In this document: positions 26,235 to 34,900 of the stretch, piece after piece
Position numbering within the stretch: the stretch's first letter is position 1
Layout of the letters: each line of letters opens with the position of its first letter
Assembly: GCF_019173455.1 (NCBI RefSeq)
Contig: NZ_JADPQH010000001.1
Location: forward strand, 1,704,391 to 1,768,390
Length of the DNA stretch: 64,000 nt
Direction: 5' to 3'
DNA from: Nesterenkonia sp. Act20
GTDB lineage: Bacteria; Actinomycetota; Actinomycetes; Actinomycetales; Micrococcaceae
Translations under genes and position numbers: made by a program
The notes under the pieces: generated by a model
Database searches by the model: none
The model's input: only the letters and a program-made list of their open reading frames with translations
Told to the model about the DNA's origin: nothing

Positions 26235-27224
26235 GTGACAATCCATATACCGGGCCCCTGCCCCTGCCGTCCTCATTGCAGGGACTGTGACGGAATCATG
26301 CTCGCCAAAGTGTCTCGAAACGGCCTATGGGTCTTCGCCCACCTGCGCAGACCGGAGACTTGCACCATGGAAAGGGAATCCCCCGCACACCGCGATCTCA
26401 AGCACCGCATCGCCCTGATGATTCGAGACGCAGGATTCGAAGCAACCGTCGAGGCCACACCAAATGTGGATGATTCCGGCGGGTGGCGCGCCGATGTACT
26501 CGGTACGGCCCCCTCGGGACGGCGCGTGGCGTTCGAAATCCAGTTGGCGGGGATTACCATCGCGGAAGGCCAAGAACGCACCGATCGATATGCCCGCGAT
26601 CAGAGCATGACTATCTGGGTCTCAACGAGACATACCGTCTGGATCAGCGGATTGCCAAGTGCCCGGCTGGTTCTCAGGGACGGCACGATCACCGCTGACC
26701 GCGGATTATCCCGCCTCAACGACAGAACCCCCTACTTGTGGAAGCCGGCCGGCGAGGTGGACTTCTCACGCGTCGTCCGGGCCTGCTCAATGGCAGGATC
26801 ACCACAGCGCCAGCCGCGTATTTTTCGGAGCATGACATCTCGCGCCTCACCCAGGCACTCGTCCGAGGTAGAACCTGGGCCGTCTTGGATAGATCAGTTG
26901 TGTCGCTGGCCTCGGAGCAATTCGCGAAAGCATTCGGCAACCGTTTCACCAAGCAGTCCATGGTCAAGGTCGTGCCTGCAGCTGGAATCATTGTTGGCGG
27001 CACGTTCAACTGGGCGATCTTCGAAGGGGTCGTCGACGCTGCCGATATCGCCTACCGGCAGCGCTTTCTTCTCGAGAAGTACCCGCACCTCCGTGACGAA
27101 GACGCATCCCTACCATTCCCAGGTGCCGATGCAGATGCAGATACCCACGCTGACGACGAAGCAATTGGCGTACTTAGCGAAGTCCTCGAGGCCGGCGGGC
27201 CAGATATTTGCTAACTCAAGCTGA
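26235..27224 (+). CDS. CoiA-like nuclease-domain protein, probably 3'-truncated
   Basis: The open frame starts at GTG 26235. Residues 1-45 hold a Cys-rich segment (CPCRPHCRDCDG) leading to KVSRNGLWVFAH, the N-terminal signature of actinobacterial CoiA-like proteins. Residues 47-110 hold an endonuclease-like core: Glu-Ser-x2-His-x3-Lys, then GGWRADVLG and VAFEIQLA, consistent with a PD-(D/E)xK fold. Similarity ends near residue 185 (about 26800); the remaining 140 residues look out of frame because the alternative +2 frame there encodes an EcsC-like C-terminus. The gene is probably a truncated CoiA-family protein joined to foreign DNA. An internal ATG at 26298 would lose the Cys cluster. Confidence 0.6.
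   Translation: MTIHIPGPCPCRPHCRDCDGIMLAKVSRNGLWVFAHLRRPETCTMERESPAHRDLKHRIALMIRDAGFEATVEATPNVDDSGGWRADVLGTAPSGRRVAFEIQLAGITIAEGQERTDRYARDQSMTIWVSTRHTVWISGLPSARLVLRDGTITADRGLSRLNDRTPYLWKPAGEVDFSRVVRACSMAGSPQRQPRIFRSMTSRASPRHSSEVEPGPSWIDQLCRWPRSNSRKHSATVSPSSPWSRSCLQLESLLAARSTGRSSKGSSTLPISPTGSAFFSRSTRTSVTKTHPYHSQVPMQMQIPTLTTKQLAYLAKSSRPAGQIFANSS
26800..27214 (+). pseudogene. EcsC-family protein, C-terminal fragment
   Basis: In a different frame from the CoiA-like gene, this stretch reads AKAFGNRFTKQSMVKVVPAAG then IVGGTFNWAIFEGVVDAADIAYRQRFLLEKY. This is the EcsC-family C-terminal pattern (VPxxGxxxGxxxN followed by an amphipathic helix). The N-terminal two thirds of EcsC are missing and no start codon with a ribosome site precedes it. 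It is best read as a deletion remnant fused out of frame to the CoiA-like gene. The far C-terminus carries an Asp/Ala-rich PGADADADTHADD tail. Confidence 0.55.
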
Positions 27225-27338
27225 GGGGTCTCAGTAATTGTCGGCCCGCGCTGCCATCTCATCGAACACACTGAAATCAGTCGGGAGCACTTCTCAGCTA
27301 TGGGCTATTAGGACTAACTCCCTCGAGATGAATATCGC

Positions 27339-28562
27339 TCAGTGGTCGATCACAAGTCCACCCCGGCTGAACACCTGACCGATTCCGGTCTCCGGCGCGC
27401 TGAGCACGGTAATGTCCTCGAGCGGATTCCGCTCAAGAAGCAGCAGGTCCGCGAAGGCGCCTTCGGCAAGCACACCCAGTTCACCTTCCCTACGGAGCAG
27501 CTTCGCAGCCGTAGTCGTCGCGGATCGTAAGATAGATCCAGGTGTCTGAACCTGGGCACGAATGTTAAATTCGTGGCTCTGCCAACCTCGCATACCACCT
27601 AAGAGATCAGACCCGTAAGCGATGTTCACTCCACCTTCGTCGGCAAGCCGCAGAGCCTGCAGCCCGGCATGAAGCACGCTCTCCACCTTGTCCTGGCTCT
27701 CCCGGGGAAGCCCGTTCTCCGCACCGTCCGCTTGCAGACGCTCGTAAGTGACGAGGGTCGGCACCAGGAAGGCCTCAAACTCACGGAACAGTCGCACACT
27801 TTCTTCGTCGAGGAGGTTGCCGTGCTCGATCGACCGCACACCAAGTCGAAGGCCCCGGTTGATGGCCTTGGCTGTGTAGGCGTGCCCGAGAACGTACCTG
27901 TTCGCAGCCTCTGCTTCTTCTACTGCCGCTCGGATCTCATCATCGGCGAACTGGGTGGAGTCCACTCGGTCCGTGGGGGACGCAACTCCCCCAGAAAGCA
28001 TGAGCTTGATGTGATCAGCGCCCGTGCGCAGCTGATGCCGCGCGGCTCGGCGTACCTCTGAGACACCGTCGCACACCACGCCAATGTGCGAACAACACTG
28101 GTGAGTATCCATAACTGAACTACCGGGCCCACGCATGTCCGCATGACCACCGGTCTGAGAGATCGCCTTGCCCCCATAGAAAAGCCGAGGCGCCGTAAAG
28201 AGCTCTTCCTCAGCAGCACGGGCCAGACCGAAATCAGCCCCGCCGGTATCACGCAAGGCAGTGAAACCACGACGCAAGGCGTCCTGCATGGAGTTGATAG
28301 CCGTAGCCGCCAGATATGACGGAGATTCCTCGCCAAGCTGTCCGAGATTCGCAGTGTTCGCCAGCACATGAACGTGGCAGTCGATGAGACCGGGCATCGC
28401 AATGCGTCCACCGGCATCCAAGGCCTCGTCCTCGGCCGGCCCACCGATCGAAGCGATACGATCGTGAGCAATCCGCAGCGTGGTCGGTTCAGAAATCGCC
28501 TCTGTCTCAGGATCAAGCAGCCGCACGTTGGTAATCGCACGGTGGGAATGGTCGAGTTTCAT
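27339..28562 (-). CDS. Metal-dependent amidohydrolase (imidazolonepropionase/prolidase-like)
   Basis: 407 residues of the amidohydrolase superfamily. The chain opens with a small beta-sandwich part (ITNVRLLDPETEAI), then the metal site PGLIDCHVHV near residue 60, the carboxylated-Lys candidate DHIKLMLSGG near 190, His in GHAYT and RSIEHGN, and Asp in AYGSDLLGG. This arrangement matches imidazolonepropionase-related dipeptidases and Xaa-Arg/Xaa-Pro hydrolases. It is divergent from an RpiR regulator and a sodium:solute symporter, which suggests uptake and hydrolysis of one small compound (peptide, hydantoin or N-acyl compound). No signal peptide, so cytoplasmic. Confidence 0.87.
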   Translation of the reverse strand: MKLDHSHRAITNVRLLDPETEAISEPTTLRIAHDRIASIGGPAEDEALDAGGRIAMPGLIDCHVHVLANTANLGQLGEESPSYLAATAINSMQDALRRGFTALRDTGGADFGLARAAEEELFTAPRLFYGGKAISQTGGHADMRGPGSSVMDTHQCCSHIGVVCDGVSEVRRAARHQLRTGADHIKLMLSGGVASPTDRVDSTQFADDEIRAAVEEAEAANRYVLGHAYTAKAINRGLRLGVRSIEHGNLLDEESVRLFREFEAFLVPTLVTYERLQADGAENGLPRESQDKVESVLHAGLQALRLADEGGVNIAYGSDLLGGMRGWQSHEFNIRAQVQTPGSILRSATTTAAKLLRREGELGVLAEGAFADLLLLERNPLEDITVLSAPETGIGQVFSRGGLVIDH

Positions 28563-28627
28563 CCAACAGCCTTTCTGGAATCCGGCACCGCTGATCGTTT
28601 AGCGCGGTGACGACAACATAACGATAC

Positions 28628-28641
28628 GCAAAGGACTTTGC
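28628..28641. promoter_or_regulatory. Perfect 14-base palindrome in divergent amidohydrolase/RpiR promoter region
   Basis: GCAAAG-GA-CTTTGC lies 66 bases from the amidohydrolase start and overlaps the ribosome site of the RpiR gene. A dyad in that position is a reasonable autoregulatory operator for the RpiR protein. A weaker TGCAA-N6-TTGCA dyad is at 29542-29557 ahead of the symporter. Confidence 0.4.
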
Positions 28642-28646
28642 AACGC

Positions 28647-29489
28647 ATGGGCCACAGTGTCTCAACTTGGGTCGACAAGCTGGTCGACGGCCGCAGCCCC
28701 TCGCCCGCGCTGGCCCGGGTGGTGGCGGTCCTTCGAGCAGACCCTGAGCTGTGCGCCTTCGCCACCACGCAACAGCTGGCCACAGTCGCCCGAGTCAATA
28801 TCGGCACCGTGACCAGAACGGCACAGTTCCTCGGCTTCTCGGGGTGGCCGGACCTGATCCTCGACTACCGCGGGCGCTATCTCGCCACACTTACTGCAGA
28901 CAGGATTCTCAGTGCCTCCAGCTCTGGAGTACAGGGGCTCGCGTCGATCATGGAAGACGTGCGGGCGCTGGAATTACTCAGCGAGACTCTCGACGAGAGT
29001 CTGATCAACGCCGGAGCCGAACTCATCGGAAGGTCCCGGCGAGCTGTCGTGCTGGCGACTGGAATCTACGCGGGCCCCGCGGCGCAACTGGTTCATGGAG
29101 CTCAGCTCCTCGGTTATGACCTGTCCCTTCAGACGGGCGCGGTCTCCGCGCAGATGACAGCGGTGCGGCAGCTCCGAGCTGAGGACCTCGTGATCACGTT
29201 CAACATCTGGAAGACCACAGAGGCAGTGAATCAACTGGCTTTGCTGGCCGCGGAGCGTGGGGTGCCGCTGCTAGCGATCGTGGATCGCTCGACAACGGTG
29301 GCGCAGCGCGCAGAAGTAGCGATCACGGTGCCCAGCGAATCCTCGCGGTACCTGCCATCCACCATTCCCGCTACCTCAGTGATCCAGGCATTACTGATGG
29401 GAGTCGCCGAACGGGACAGAGCCGGAGCAGAGGCCAATCTGCGTGAGGCAGATGAGATGTGGAACCGGGTCGGAGTCGTCGTGGAGTAA
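28647..29489 (+). CDS. MurR/RpiR-family transcriptional regulator
   Basis: 280 residues. The N-terminal HTH_6 domain shows ATTQQLATVARVNIGTVTRTAQFLGFSG, where Ser-Val in the usual recognition helix is Gly-Thr-Val-Thr. The C-terminal SIS sugar-isomerase fold contains IGRSRRAVVLATGIYAG (about residue 130) and EDLVITFNIW. SIS domains of this family bind phosphorylated sugars or amino sugars, although some members regulate amino-acid or hydantoin uptake. ATG 28647 is used, 11 bases after AAAGGA; a TTG at 28638 is an alternative. It probably controls the flanking amidohydrolase and symporter genes. Confidence 0.85.
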   Translation: MGHSVSTWVDKLVDGRSPSPALARVVAVLRADPELCAFATTQQLATVARVNIGTVTRTAQFLGFSGWPDLILDYRGRYLATLTADRILSASSSGVQGLASIMEDVRALELLSETLDESLINAGAELIGRSRRAVVLATGIYAGPAAQLVHGAQLLGYDLSLQTGAVSAQMTAVRQLRAEDLVITFNIWKTTEAVNQLALLAAERGVPLLAIVDRSTTVAQRAEVAITVPSESSRYLPSTIPATSVIQALLMGVAERDRAGAEANLREADEMWNRVGVVVE

Positions 29490-29627
29490 TCCGTGCGGTC
29501 GAGGCTCCAATCAAAAGTGAACGGGCGAAACACGGCGGCAATGCAATAGATGTTGCAATGCTGTCTGTGGAACGTCAGTATAGGTGAGTTCCACGTCACA
29601 CTCGCCCCTTGGATGGAGTACCGCACC

Positions 29628-31049
29628 GTGACCAACATCGTCGTTCTCATCTGTTATCTGCTACTCATGGTGGCCTTCGCAGCGTGGCTGGGAAAGCGCG
29701 CCAAGATCAAAACCGGAACGGACTTCGTCCTCGCCGGGCAGTCTCTGCCTGCCTGGGTCCTCGCGGGAACTATGCTCACCACGTTCGTCGGTTCCGGGTC
29801 CATCATCGGTGGTGCCAGCTTCGTGTTCCAGAACGGACCGCTGCCCGGAATCTTCTTCTTCCTCGGCACGCTGCTCGGGGCCCTAACTCTTGGCTTCCTG
29901 GCAAAGAAGATTCGCCGCAAGTCGTTCCACACTGTTCCTCAGCTGTTGCGCACACGCTTCGGCAAGAACACCGGGATCATCGGGACCGTCATTGTTCTGA
30001 TCGCGTTCATGGGGATCGCCGCCACACAGTTCACCGGTGCCGGCTACATCTTCAGCCTCATTACACCCCTGAGCCAGACGCAGGGCGCCATCGTGGCAGT
30101 GCTGTTGATTACGTTCCTCGCCCTTGCCGGGGGGCTGAAGTCCGTGGCTTGGACAGATTTTATCTCCGCAATCGTCATCATCATCGGTCTGGTAATCGCT
30201 GTCGGGTACGTCTTCGTCCAGGACCTCGGGGGCTTCGGCAGCTACGTGGACCGCCTTGACCCGACGTTGAGCACCTTCACCGGGCCGCTGACGCCGATTC
30301 AGATGCTGGGTTACTTCCTGCCGTTGTTTCTGCTCTGCCTGGGTGATCAGAACATGCATCAGCGGCTCTCGGCGGCGAAAAGCCCCCGGACGGCTCAGCG
30401 CGCCGCCTTCCTGTTCTTTGCTGGAGGTCTGATGATGATCATCCCCATCATCTTGCTGGCCTCCTCCGCCACAATCGTGAACCCCGAGTCTGAACCCGAC
30501 ATGGCGGTACTGGGACTCGCCGCCGGCGGATTCACCCCCGAATTGGTCGGCGCGGTCATCCTCGTGACTGCACTAGCGCTGATCGTGACCACCGGTTCGT
30601 CATATCTACTTACCTGCTCGGGGAACATCGTCTATGACCTGGTCTTCCGCAATACGGCCCGCGCGGATGCTTCGACCCCGGGCAGACAGGTGCTCACGGC
30701 TCGGCTGGCGGTGACCGTGATTGCGATCTGCGCCTATATCCTCGTCCAGTTCTTCCCCACCCTGTTGGACCTGCAAATGTACGCCTACACCATGTATGGC
30801 GCAGCAGTGACTCCCGCAGTACTCGCAGCGCTCTTCTGGAAGCGAGTCAGCGCAGCCGGCGCCACAGCATCGATGCTCACCGGCGGTGTGGTGACGGTCC
30901 TTTGGGAAGTTTTCGGCGAGGGAGTCAACTCCGTCGTCGTCGCCTTCCCGGTGGCACTCGTGATGCTGGTCGTCGTCTCTCTCGCCACCAAACCTGCCCC
31001 GGCACTTGAAGACAGCACCGCCGTGGAGCGAGAGACTTCCGTGGTCTAA
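29628..31049 (+). CDS. Sodium:solute symporter family (SSS) transporter
   Basis: About 473 residues with 12-13 membrane helices. SSS-family features: LAGQSLPAWVLAGTMLTTFVG (helix 2 with the Na-site Thr/Ser region), GAGYIFSLITPL and GGLKSVAWTDF, a strong family signature. Start chosen at GTG 29628 because GGAG is 9 bases upstream; ATG 29613 is possible but lacks a site. Substrate unknown; pantothenate, proline and carboxylate carriers are relatives. With the neighbouring amidohydrolase it suggests uptake of a compound that is hydrolysed in the cytoplasm. Confidence 0.88.
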   Translation: MTNIVVLICYLLLMVAFAAWLGKRAKIKTGTDFVLAGQSLPAWVLAGTMLTTFVGSGSIIGGASFVFQNGPLPGIFFFLGTLLGALTLGFLAKKIRRKSFHTVPQLLRTRFGKNTGIIGTVIVLIAFMGIAATQFTGAGYIFSLITPLSQTQGAIVAVLLITFLALAGGLKSVAWTDFISAIVIIIGLVIAVGYVFVQDLGGFGSYVDRLDPTLSTFTGPLTPIQMLGYFLPLFLLCLGDQNMHQRLSAAKSPRTAQRAAFLFFAGGLMMIIPIILLASSATIVNPESEPDMAVLGLAAGGFTPELVGAVILVTALALIVTTGSSYLLTCSGNIVYDLVFRNTARADASTPGRQVLTARLAVTVIAICAYILVQFFPTLLDLQMYAYTMYGAAVTPAVLAALFWKRVSAAGATASMLTGGVVTVLWEVFGEGVNSVVVAFPVALVMLVVVSLATKPAPALEDSTAVERETSVV

Positions 31050-31177
31050 ATACGAGGGAAGTCCAGCGGTACTAACGCTTCCACCCGTCTCATAACCCTT
31101 AGGTCGCGAGGCAGCGGACGAGACACTTCTGCCCCGGATGGAGATTCACGGAATCCCGCAGCGGACGAGTTCTCCAA

Positions 31178-31233
31178 GCGTCTCGCAACAGTGTCTCGCA
31201 GGATCCGTGCACTCGTCCTCAGTTGCGAGACGC
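31178..31233. repeat. 12-base perfect inverted repeat containing GTCTC/GAGAC motifs
   Basis: GCGTCTCGCAAC (31178-31189) and GTTGCGAGACGC (31222-31233) are exact inverted copies, with a further TGTCTCGCA at 31192-31200 between them. CGCAACAGTGTCTCGCA (31184-31200) recurs in opposite orientation, 16 of 17 bases identical, at 35200-35216. GTCTC-containing repeats also precede the serine recombinase at 56416-56460, so resolvase subsites are a reasonable guess. Confidence 0.5.
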
Positions 31234-31344
31234 CTCTGCACCATTTGGCGTGGAAGAACGTTCGAGGAGGGATGTCCTAGTGGGCGCTGGGGGATGCTGC
31301 CCCCGGTCCTGGCGCCAAGATCGCGCGCGTTACTCCAGGCACGC

Positions 31345-31398
31345 GTAGACCCCGCGGTCGGAGTGTGAGGGAACACTGTTTCCGAACGCGGGGTCTAC
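31345..31398. repeat. 54-base hairpin with 12-base terminal arms
   Basis: GTAGACCCCGCG (31345-31356) pairs exactly with CGCGGGGTCTAC (31387-31398). Inside are CGGA (31359-31362)/TCCG (31381-31384) and AGTGT (31362-31366)/ACACT (31373-31377). There is no U-run, so it is not a standard terminator. Read outward each arm begins GGGGTCTAC, resembling the GGGGTCT start of Tn3-family terminal repeats. Confidence 0.55.
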
Positions 31399-31536
31399 TG
31401 AATCACTCGCACCTTCAAGAGGTACTTACAACACTAGAGAGCTTTCTTGAATGCGCCGTGGTCGTCGCCTGGGCACTCCCTGGAGCCAACAACCCGGCAG
31501 CACAAGAATCTAAAAAGTACGCACAGGAGCCGATCG

Positions 31537-31980
31537 CTAATCGGGCGGTTCCGGGATTTGGCGTAACCACGTCGGTTCCTCCTCGACAAGCTCACCGAAG
31601 CGCTGCCCCGGCATTGACCGTGCAATGTCAGCCTCGCTGAGCATCCCTACCAGCGTGTGACGCTCTACCACCGGCAGGAGGCTGACCTGGTGAGTGCTCA
31701 TCATCTCGATGGCACCTTCGACGGGTTCATCAGCTGCGATGGTCACCGGTTCGTCCTCACCGATCTCTCCTGCCGTGACATGGCTGGGGTCGGTGCCGAT
31801 CGCGACGCATTTGCGGACAATATGCCGCTCAGTGAGAAGACCTATGACCCGGCCATCACGCAGACAGATGGGCAACGCACCCACTTCCAGATCCTTCAAC
31901 TTCTGTGCTGCCTCTTCAAGGCTCTGGTGCTCACCCAGGCACTGGGCACCTTCGGTCATGATCTCGCGCACCGTCGTCAT
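31537..31980 (-). CDS. Tandem CBS-domain protein
   Basis: 147 residues made of two CBS motifs. The first (VREIMTEGAQCLGEHQSLEEA to RVIGLLTERHIVRK) and the second (TAGEIGEDEPVTIAADEPV to LVGMLSEADIAR) form one Bateman module able to bind adenine nucleotides. No enzymatic domain is attached, so a stand-alone energy-sensing or stress role is likely; such proteins are common beside universal-stress or oxygen-limitation genes in actinobacteria. It sits near a second, more divergent CBS protein (33131-33595). Partner unknown. Confidence 0.9.
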   Translation of the reverse strand: MTTVREIMTEGAQCLGEHQSLEEAAQKLKDLEVGALPICLRDGRVIGLLTERHIVRKCVAIGTDPSHVTAGEIGEDEPVTIAADEPVEGAIEMMSTHQVSLLPVVERHTLVGMLSEADIARSMPGQRFGELVEEEPTWLRQIPEPPD

Positions 31981-32154
31981 TGCATGCTCCTCTCAGTCGC
32001 GGTGAGAACCCAGACACGGCCCAGCACTGTTCGCTCGCATGCCACGTCCCTCCACAGCGACTTCTCGCGCAGAGATTTCGCGCTTCCGAGGCGAGTTGGG
32101 GGCTAGCGTCATCGACCTACTACACGCTGAGGGCGGAGTCTCTCGCTGGTGGTA

Positions 32155-32673
32155 TTACCGACGGCGGCCCAGCTCAGGGTCATCACGTGCCGGGTCATCA
32201 AGGGCCGTGTCATCGACCCCGGTGTGCTTCTTTCTCCCTGGCAGGAATGACAATGCGACCATCGTGACGCCCAACACCAGGTGCAGCCAGTCATCAGCCG
32301 TGTTCAGAGGAACGAAGTTCACGGCAGAGTCCTTGTCAATGACCAACCCGTACACCCACAGGATCAGGTACACGATGCCGCCGAAGAGCAGGTAGAGCCG
32401 CGCCGAGGTACTAGACCGCGCCAAGACCAACCCCACGACGCCGTAGAGCAGGTGCACGATGTTATGCAGGATCGAGACTTGAAAGATCCCCAGAAGCATC
32501 GCTTCAGAGTGATGTCCCGCGAACTGCAACGTCTCATAGCCGGTGGTCACCCCGGGGATGAACCCCAAGACCCCCACGATGAGGAAAACGACCCCGTAGA
32601 TCGCAGCGACGATTTGCACCGGGGTCCGACGAGGTGATCTGTAGCCAGTCGAGCGGGCGGAGGAGGCAGTCAT
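32155..32673 (-). CDS. DUF4383 four-helix membrane protein
   Basis: 172 residues with four membrane helices and a polar, Asp/Arg-rich C-terminal tail. The last helix region NTADDWLHLVLGVTMVALSF and LHNIVHLLYGVVGL are the DUF4383 signature. Start set at ATG 32673 (MTASSAR) with GGAAGAAT upstream; an in-frame Met 12 codons earlier is weaker. Function is not known for this family, which is frequent in actinobacteria and cyanobacteria. Confidence 0.85.
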   Translation of the reverse strand: MTASSARSTGYRSPRRTPVQIVAAIYGVVFLIVGVLGFIPGVTTGYETLQFAGHHSEAMLLGIFQVSILHNIVHLLYGVVGLVLARSSTSARLYLLFGGIVYLILWVYGLVIDKDSAVNFVPLNTADDWLHLVLGVTMVALSFLPGRKKHTGVDDTALDDPARDDPELGRRR

Positions 32674-33130
32674 GATTCTTCCTTCCCTGAACATTCCAGT
32701 GGGAACCAAAAGGACCTACATGTTGACTCTACATCTGGCGGGAATCCACGCGATAGGCCTCATTAGTGCACTGATGTTTCAATATTCAATTCAGGTCCCG
32801 CATTTCGTGTGCCGACCCTGGGGGAAGCTTTCAGCCCCCCTGGCTGGGGCGTCCCCCGCGAGGCACCCGGCGCCGCATCTCCCGCAACACCTCAGACCCT
32901 TGGTCGGGCACGGCAGAGGCGACACCTGTGGTGATCTGAACGCCGTGCAGAAGGCCGCCTCTGCTCGGCTCGAGGCTCGAGGGGTAGACAACCACACCAG
33001 GGCTCGGCGTACTCTGAAGGCCCTCAACCACACGCCCCAACCGGTCACCACGACCAGGTTTGGCTCCACTGCACCAGGTCAGACGTCCTCAGTAAGTCCA
33101 CGGGTTAATACAACTGATGAGGTGAGCACC

Positions 33131-33595
33131 ATGGCACCCCGCGACACACCGGCGACACAAGCACGTGACCTGATCCAGCCCCTAGGGTCGACTCTCTGTG
33201 AAACTCGCTCCCTGGACAGCGCTGACCGACTGCTGCGAGAGGTGGGCCTCGATTATGTGGTGATCACGAACCTCTCCGACCACGCCATCGGGATCATCAC
33301 CGAACGAGATATCGCCGAACTGCAACTCGCCAGACCTGAGAAGTGGGCCTCCCGACGGTGTGCCTGCGCAGTCCACCCTCATCCCACGCTCCAGGCCGAC
33401 GTGACGATGGCTGAGGTGGTCGAACTGTTCAGTCACACCGAGATTCGCCCTCTTCTGGTTCTCGAGGGCCGTGAAGCCCTCGGTGTGCTGCGGCCGACCG
33501 AGGTTTTTCAATGGTGCGCGCAATACTGGCCCGCCGCCTTGGACCAGCTGGCCCGCCATGCCCGACACGAGAACCTCCAGCCCAGCCACGGTTAG
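33131..33595 (+). CDS. CBS-domain protein
   Basis: 154 residues. Two CBS repeats: LCETRSLDSADRLLREVGLD to IGIITERDIAEL, and VTMAEVVELFSHTEIRPLLV to ALGVLRPTEVFQW. The open frame reaches back to 32672, but the upstream part has no protein-like motifs. ATG 33131 follows AGGTGAG and begins just before the first repeat, so it is taken as the start. A C-terminal His/Arg-rich tail follows. Similar in design to 31537-31980 but not a close copy. Confidence 0.8.
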   Translation: MAPRDTPATQARDLIQPLGSTLCETRSLDSADRLLREVGLDYVVITNLSDHAIGIITERDIAELQLARPEKWASRRCACAVHPHPTLQADVTMAEVVELFSHTEIRPLLVLEGREALGVLRPTEVFQWCAQYWPAALDQLARHARHENLQPSHG

Positions 33596-33777
33596 CACCC
33601 ACTCCACGGGTCCGCGGATCGAAGCGACCACACGGCCCGCTCACGCCGACGCTTCTGCTACACCCATCATCATGATGTCTAGAGGCAGTCCAGCCCGAAC
33701 CGTGGTAGACGACCCCATCTTTCACCGCAGACCAGTCCCGCAGAACAGTGCGCCTGAAGTCCCATAAGGTGAGGCGT

Positions 33778-34413
33778 GTGCCTCGACGTGTATATCTGAT
33801 TCAAGGACTGGCCCAAAATATGAGCCACTGGGACAAAGTCCTGACGCACCTGCCTCAGGATGTCCCGGTGACGGCGATCGACATGCTGACGCTGGGGTTC
33901 GAGGGCGATCAGTTTTCCTGGTCGCGCGCCGCACAGGAACTGGACAGCCATATCGGAGAGGCAGATGCTGTCATCTGTGGGCTCTCCTCCGGTGCGGTGA
34001 TCGCCGCCAAGCACGCGGCCACGTACACATCTGGCCGTGATCACCACTATGTGCTCGCGGCGCCTCAGATGAATCCGCGCGGATGGCCCAGCCGGATGTT
34101 GCTGCGCAGACGCCGACTGATCCACCGATATATCGAGTTCCGCACCGGCCGGAAACTAGAGCCGAAGAAGGTAGCCAGCATCCTCGAGGCCTACCTGACA
34201 CTGGACCTCCGGGGAGACCTCACCAAGATCACCAGCCCAGTCCTGGTGTTGGTGGGCCGCAAAGACCGCGTCCACTACAGGCCGACTGTCGACATCGCGC
34301 AACTGGTCCCCCATAGTGAACGGGTGAAGCTCCAGCGTGGGACTCACGAGAGTAACCGCAGCGCGCCCCGGCAATTTGCAGAACAACTGAGCCGGTCAGC
34401 GCGATCGACATGA
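33778..34413 (+). CDS. Alpha/beta-fold hydrolase-like protein
   Basis: 211 residues. VYLIQGLAQNMSHWDKVL gives the oxyanion loop after strand 3. ICGLSSGAVIA is a G-x-S-x-G-like nucleophile elbow (Ser near residue 70), VLVLVGRKDRVHY carries the acid loop and GTHESN the terminal His. The fold and order match a small alpha/beta hydrolase. Start placed at GTG 33778, 8 bases after AAGG; ATG 33748 is an alternative. Substrate is unknown. A basic patch RMLLRRRRLIHRYIEF lies where a cap domain would be, unlike typical esterases. Confidence 0.72.
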   Translation: MPRRVYLIQGLAQNMSHWDKVLTHLPQDVPVTAIDMLTLGFEGDQFSWSRAAQELDSHIGEADAVICGLSSGAVIAAKHAATYTSGRDHHYVLAAPQMNPRGWPSRMLLRRRRLIHRYIEFRTGRKLEPKKVASILEAYLTLDLRGDLTKITSPVLVLVGRKDRVHYRPTVDIAQLVPHSERVKLQRGTHESNRSAPRQFAEQLSRSARST

Positions 34414-34571
34414 CCCCCAGAACGGCACTGCGGGGCTGGGTTGCTCCTCGCACCGAGAAGGTCAGCCGAGTCTCTCCAGAGTGGCTCGGAATCTCCCCAG
34501 CGGGACAGTCTCCCTGCATTGCAGTCAACGGGGACGCGCAGAGTAGGGCTTCTGCGAGATTCATAAGCTGA

Positions 34572-34900
34572 ATGCGCAAGTCGGTGACCGTCGAGCAACT
34601 GCAGGAGGGACTCCGTGAGGCGACACGGCGGGCCGTGAGCCGGGAGCTGACCGAGGAAGAGCTCGCCGATTACCTTTCCCCTGGCAGGACTCGACCCGCT
34701 CAGGGTCCTGGATGGCGATGGCCGTGCCGACCCGGCTGGTGTGGGGACGCGACAACGAGTTCCAGAAGATCGAATTCGCGCGACGCTACGTCCGTGAGCT
34801 CCCCGCCAGCGACCTCATTGAAGTAGCTGGCAAGCACATCCCCACGGAAGATTCACCAGAAAAAGTCTCAGTTGCCATCTTCGAACATCTTCAGGCGTAG
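34572..34900 (+). pseudogene. Alpha/beta hydrolase remnant, 5'-deleted and frameshifted
   Basis: The first frame reads VTVEQLQEGLREATRRAVSRELTEEELADYLSP, then a frame change near 34690-34710 leads into WMAMAVPTRLVWGRDNEFQ and PASDLIEVAGKHIPTED, ending at 34900. TEEELADYLSP and the LVWGRDN...AGKHIPTED pattern are the cap and C-terminal acid/His regions of haloalkane-dehalogenase/epoxide-hydrolase-like proteins. The N-terminal half with the nucleophile is missing and the two parts are out of frame, so this is a decayed gene. The short leading frame has a good ATG but could not make a working enzyme. Confidence 0.65.

Larger units (their letters stand above)
31050..31536. other. Repeat-rich intergenic region with recombination-site-like structures
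   Basis: No gene is seen in this 487-base stretch. It contains a 12-base direct repeat (GCAGCGGACGAG at about 31112 and 31159), a 12-base inverted repeat (31178-31233) and a 54-base hairpin (31345-31398), described separately. The density of repeats suggests the scar of a mobile element and not a simple promoter. Confidence 0.6.

Noticed and set aside
31345-31398. The hairpin as a rho-independent terminator for the symporter gene
   Set aside because: It is 300 bases past the symporter stop and lacks a U-run on either strand.
31345-31398. The hairpin as an integron attC site
   Set aside because: Neither the GTTRRRY/RYYYAAC ends nor an integrase gene is present.
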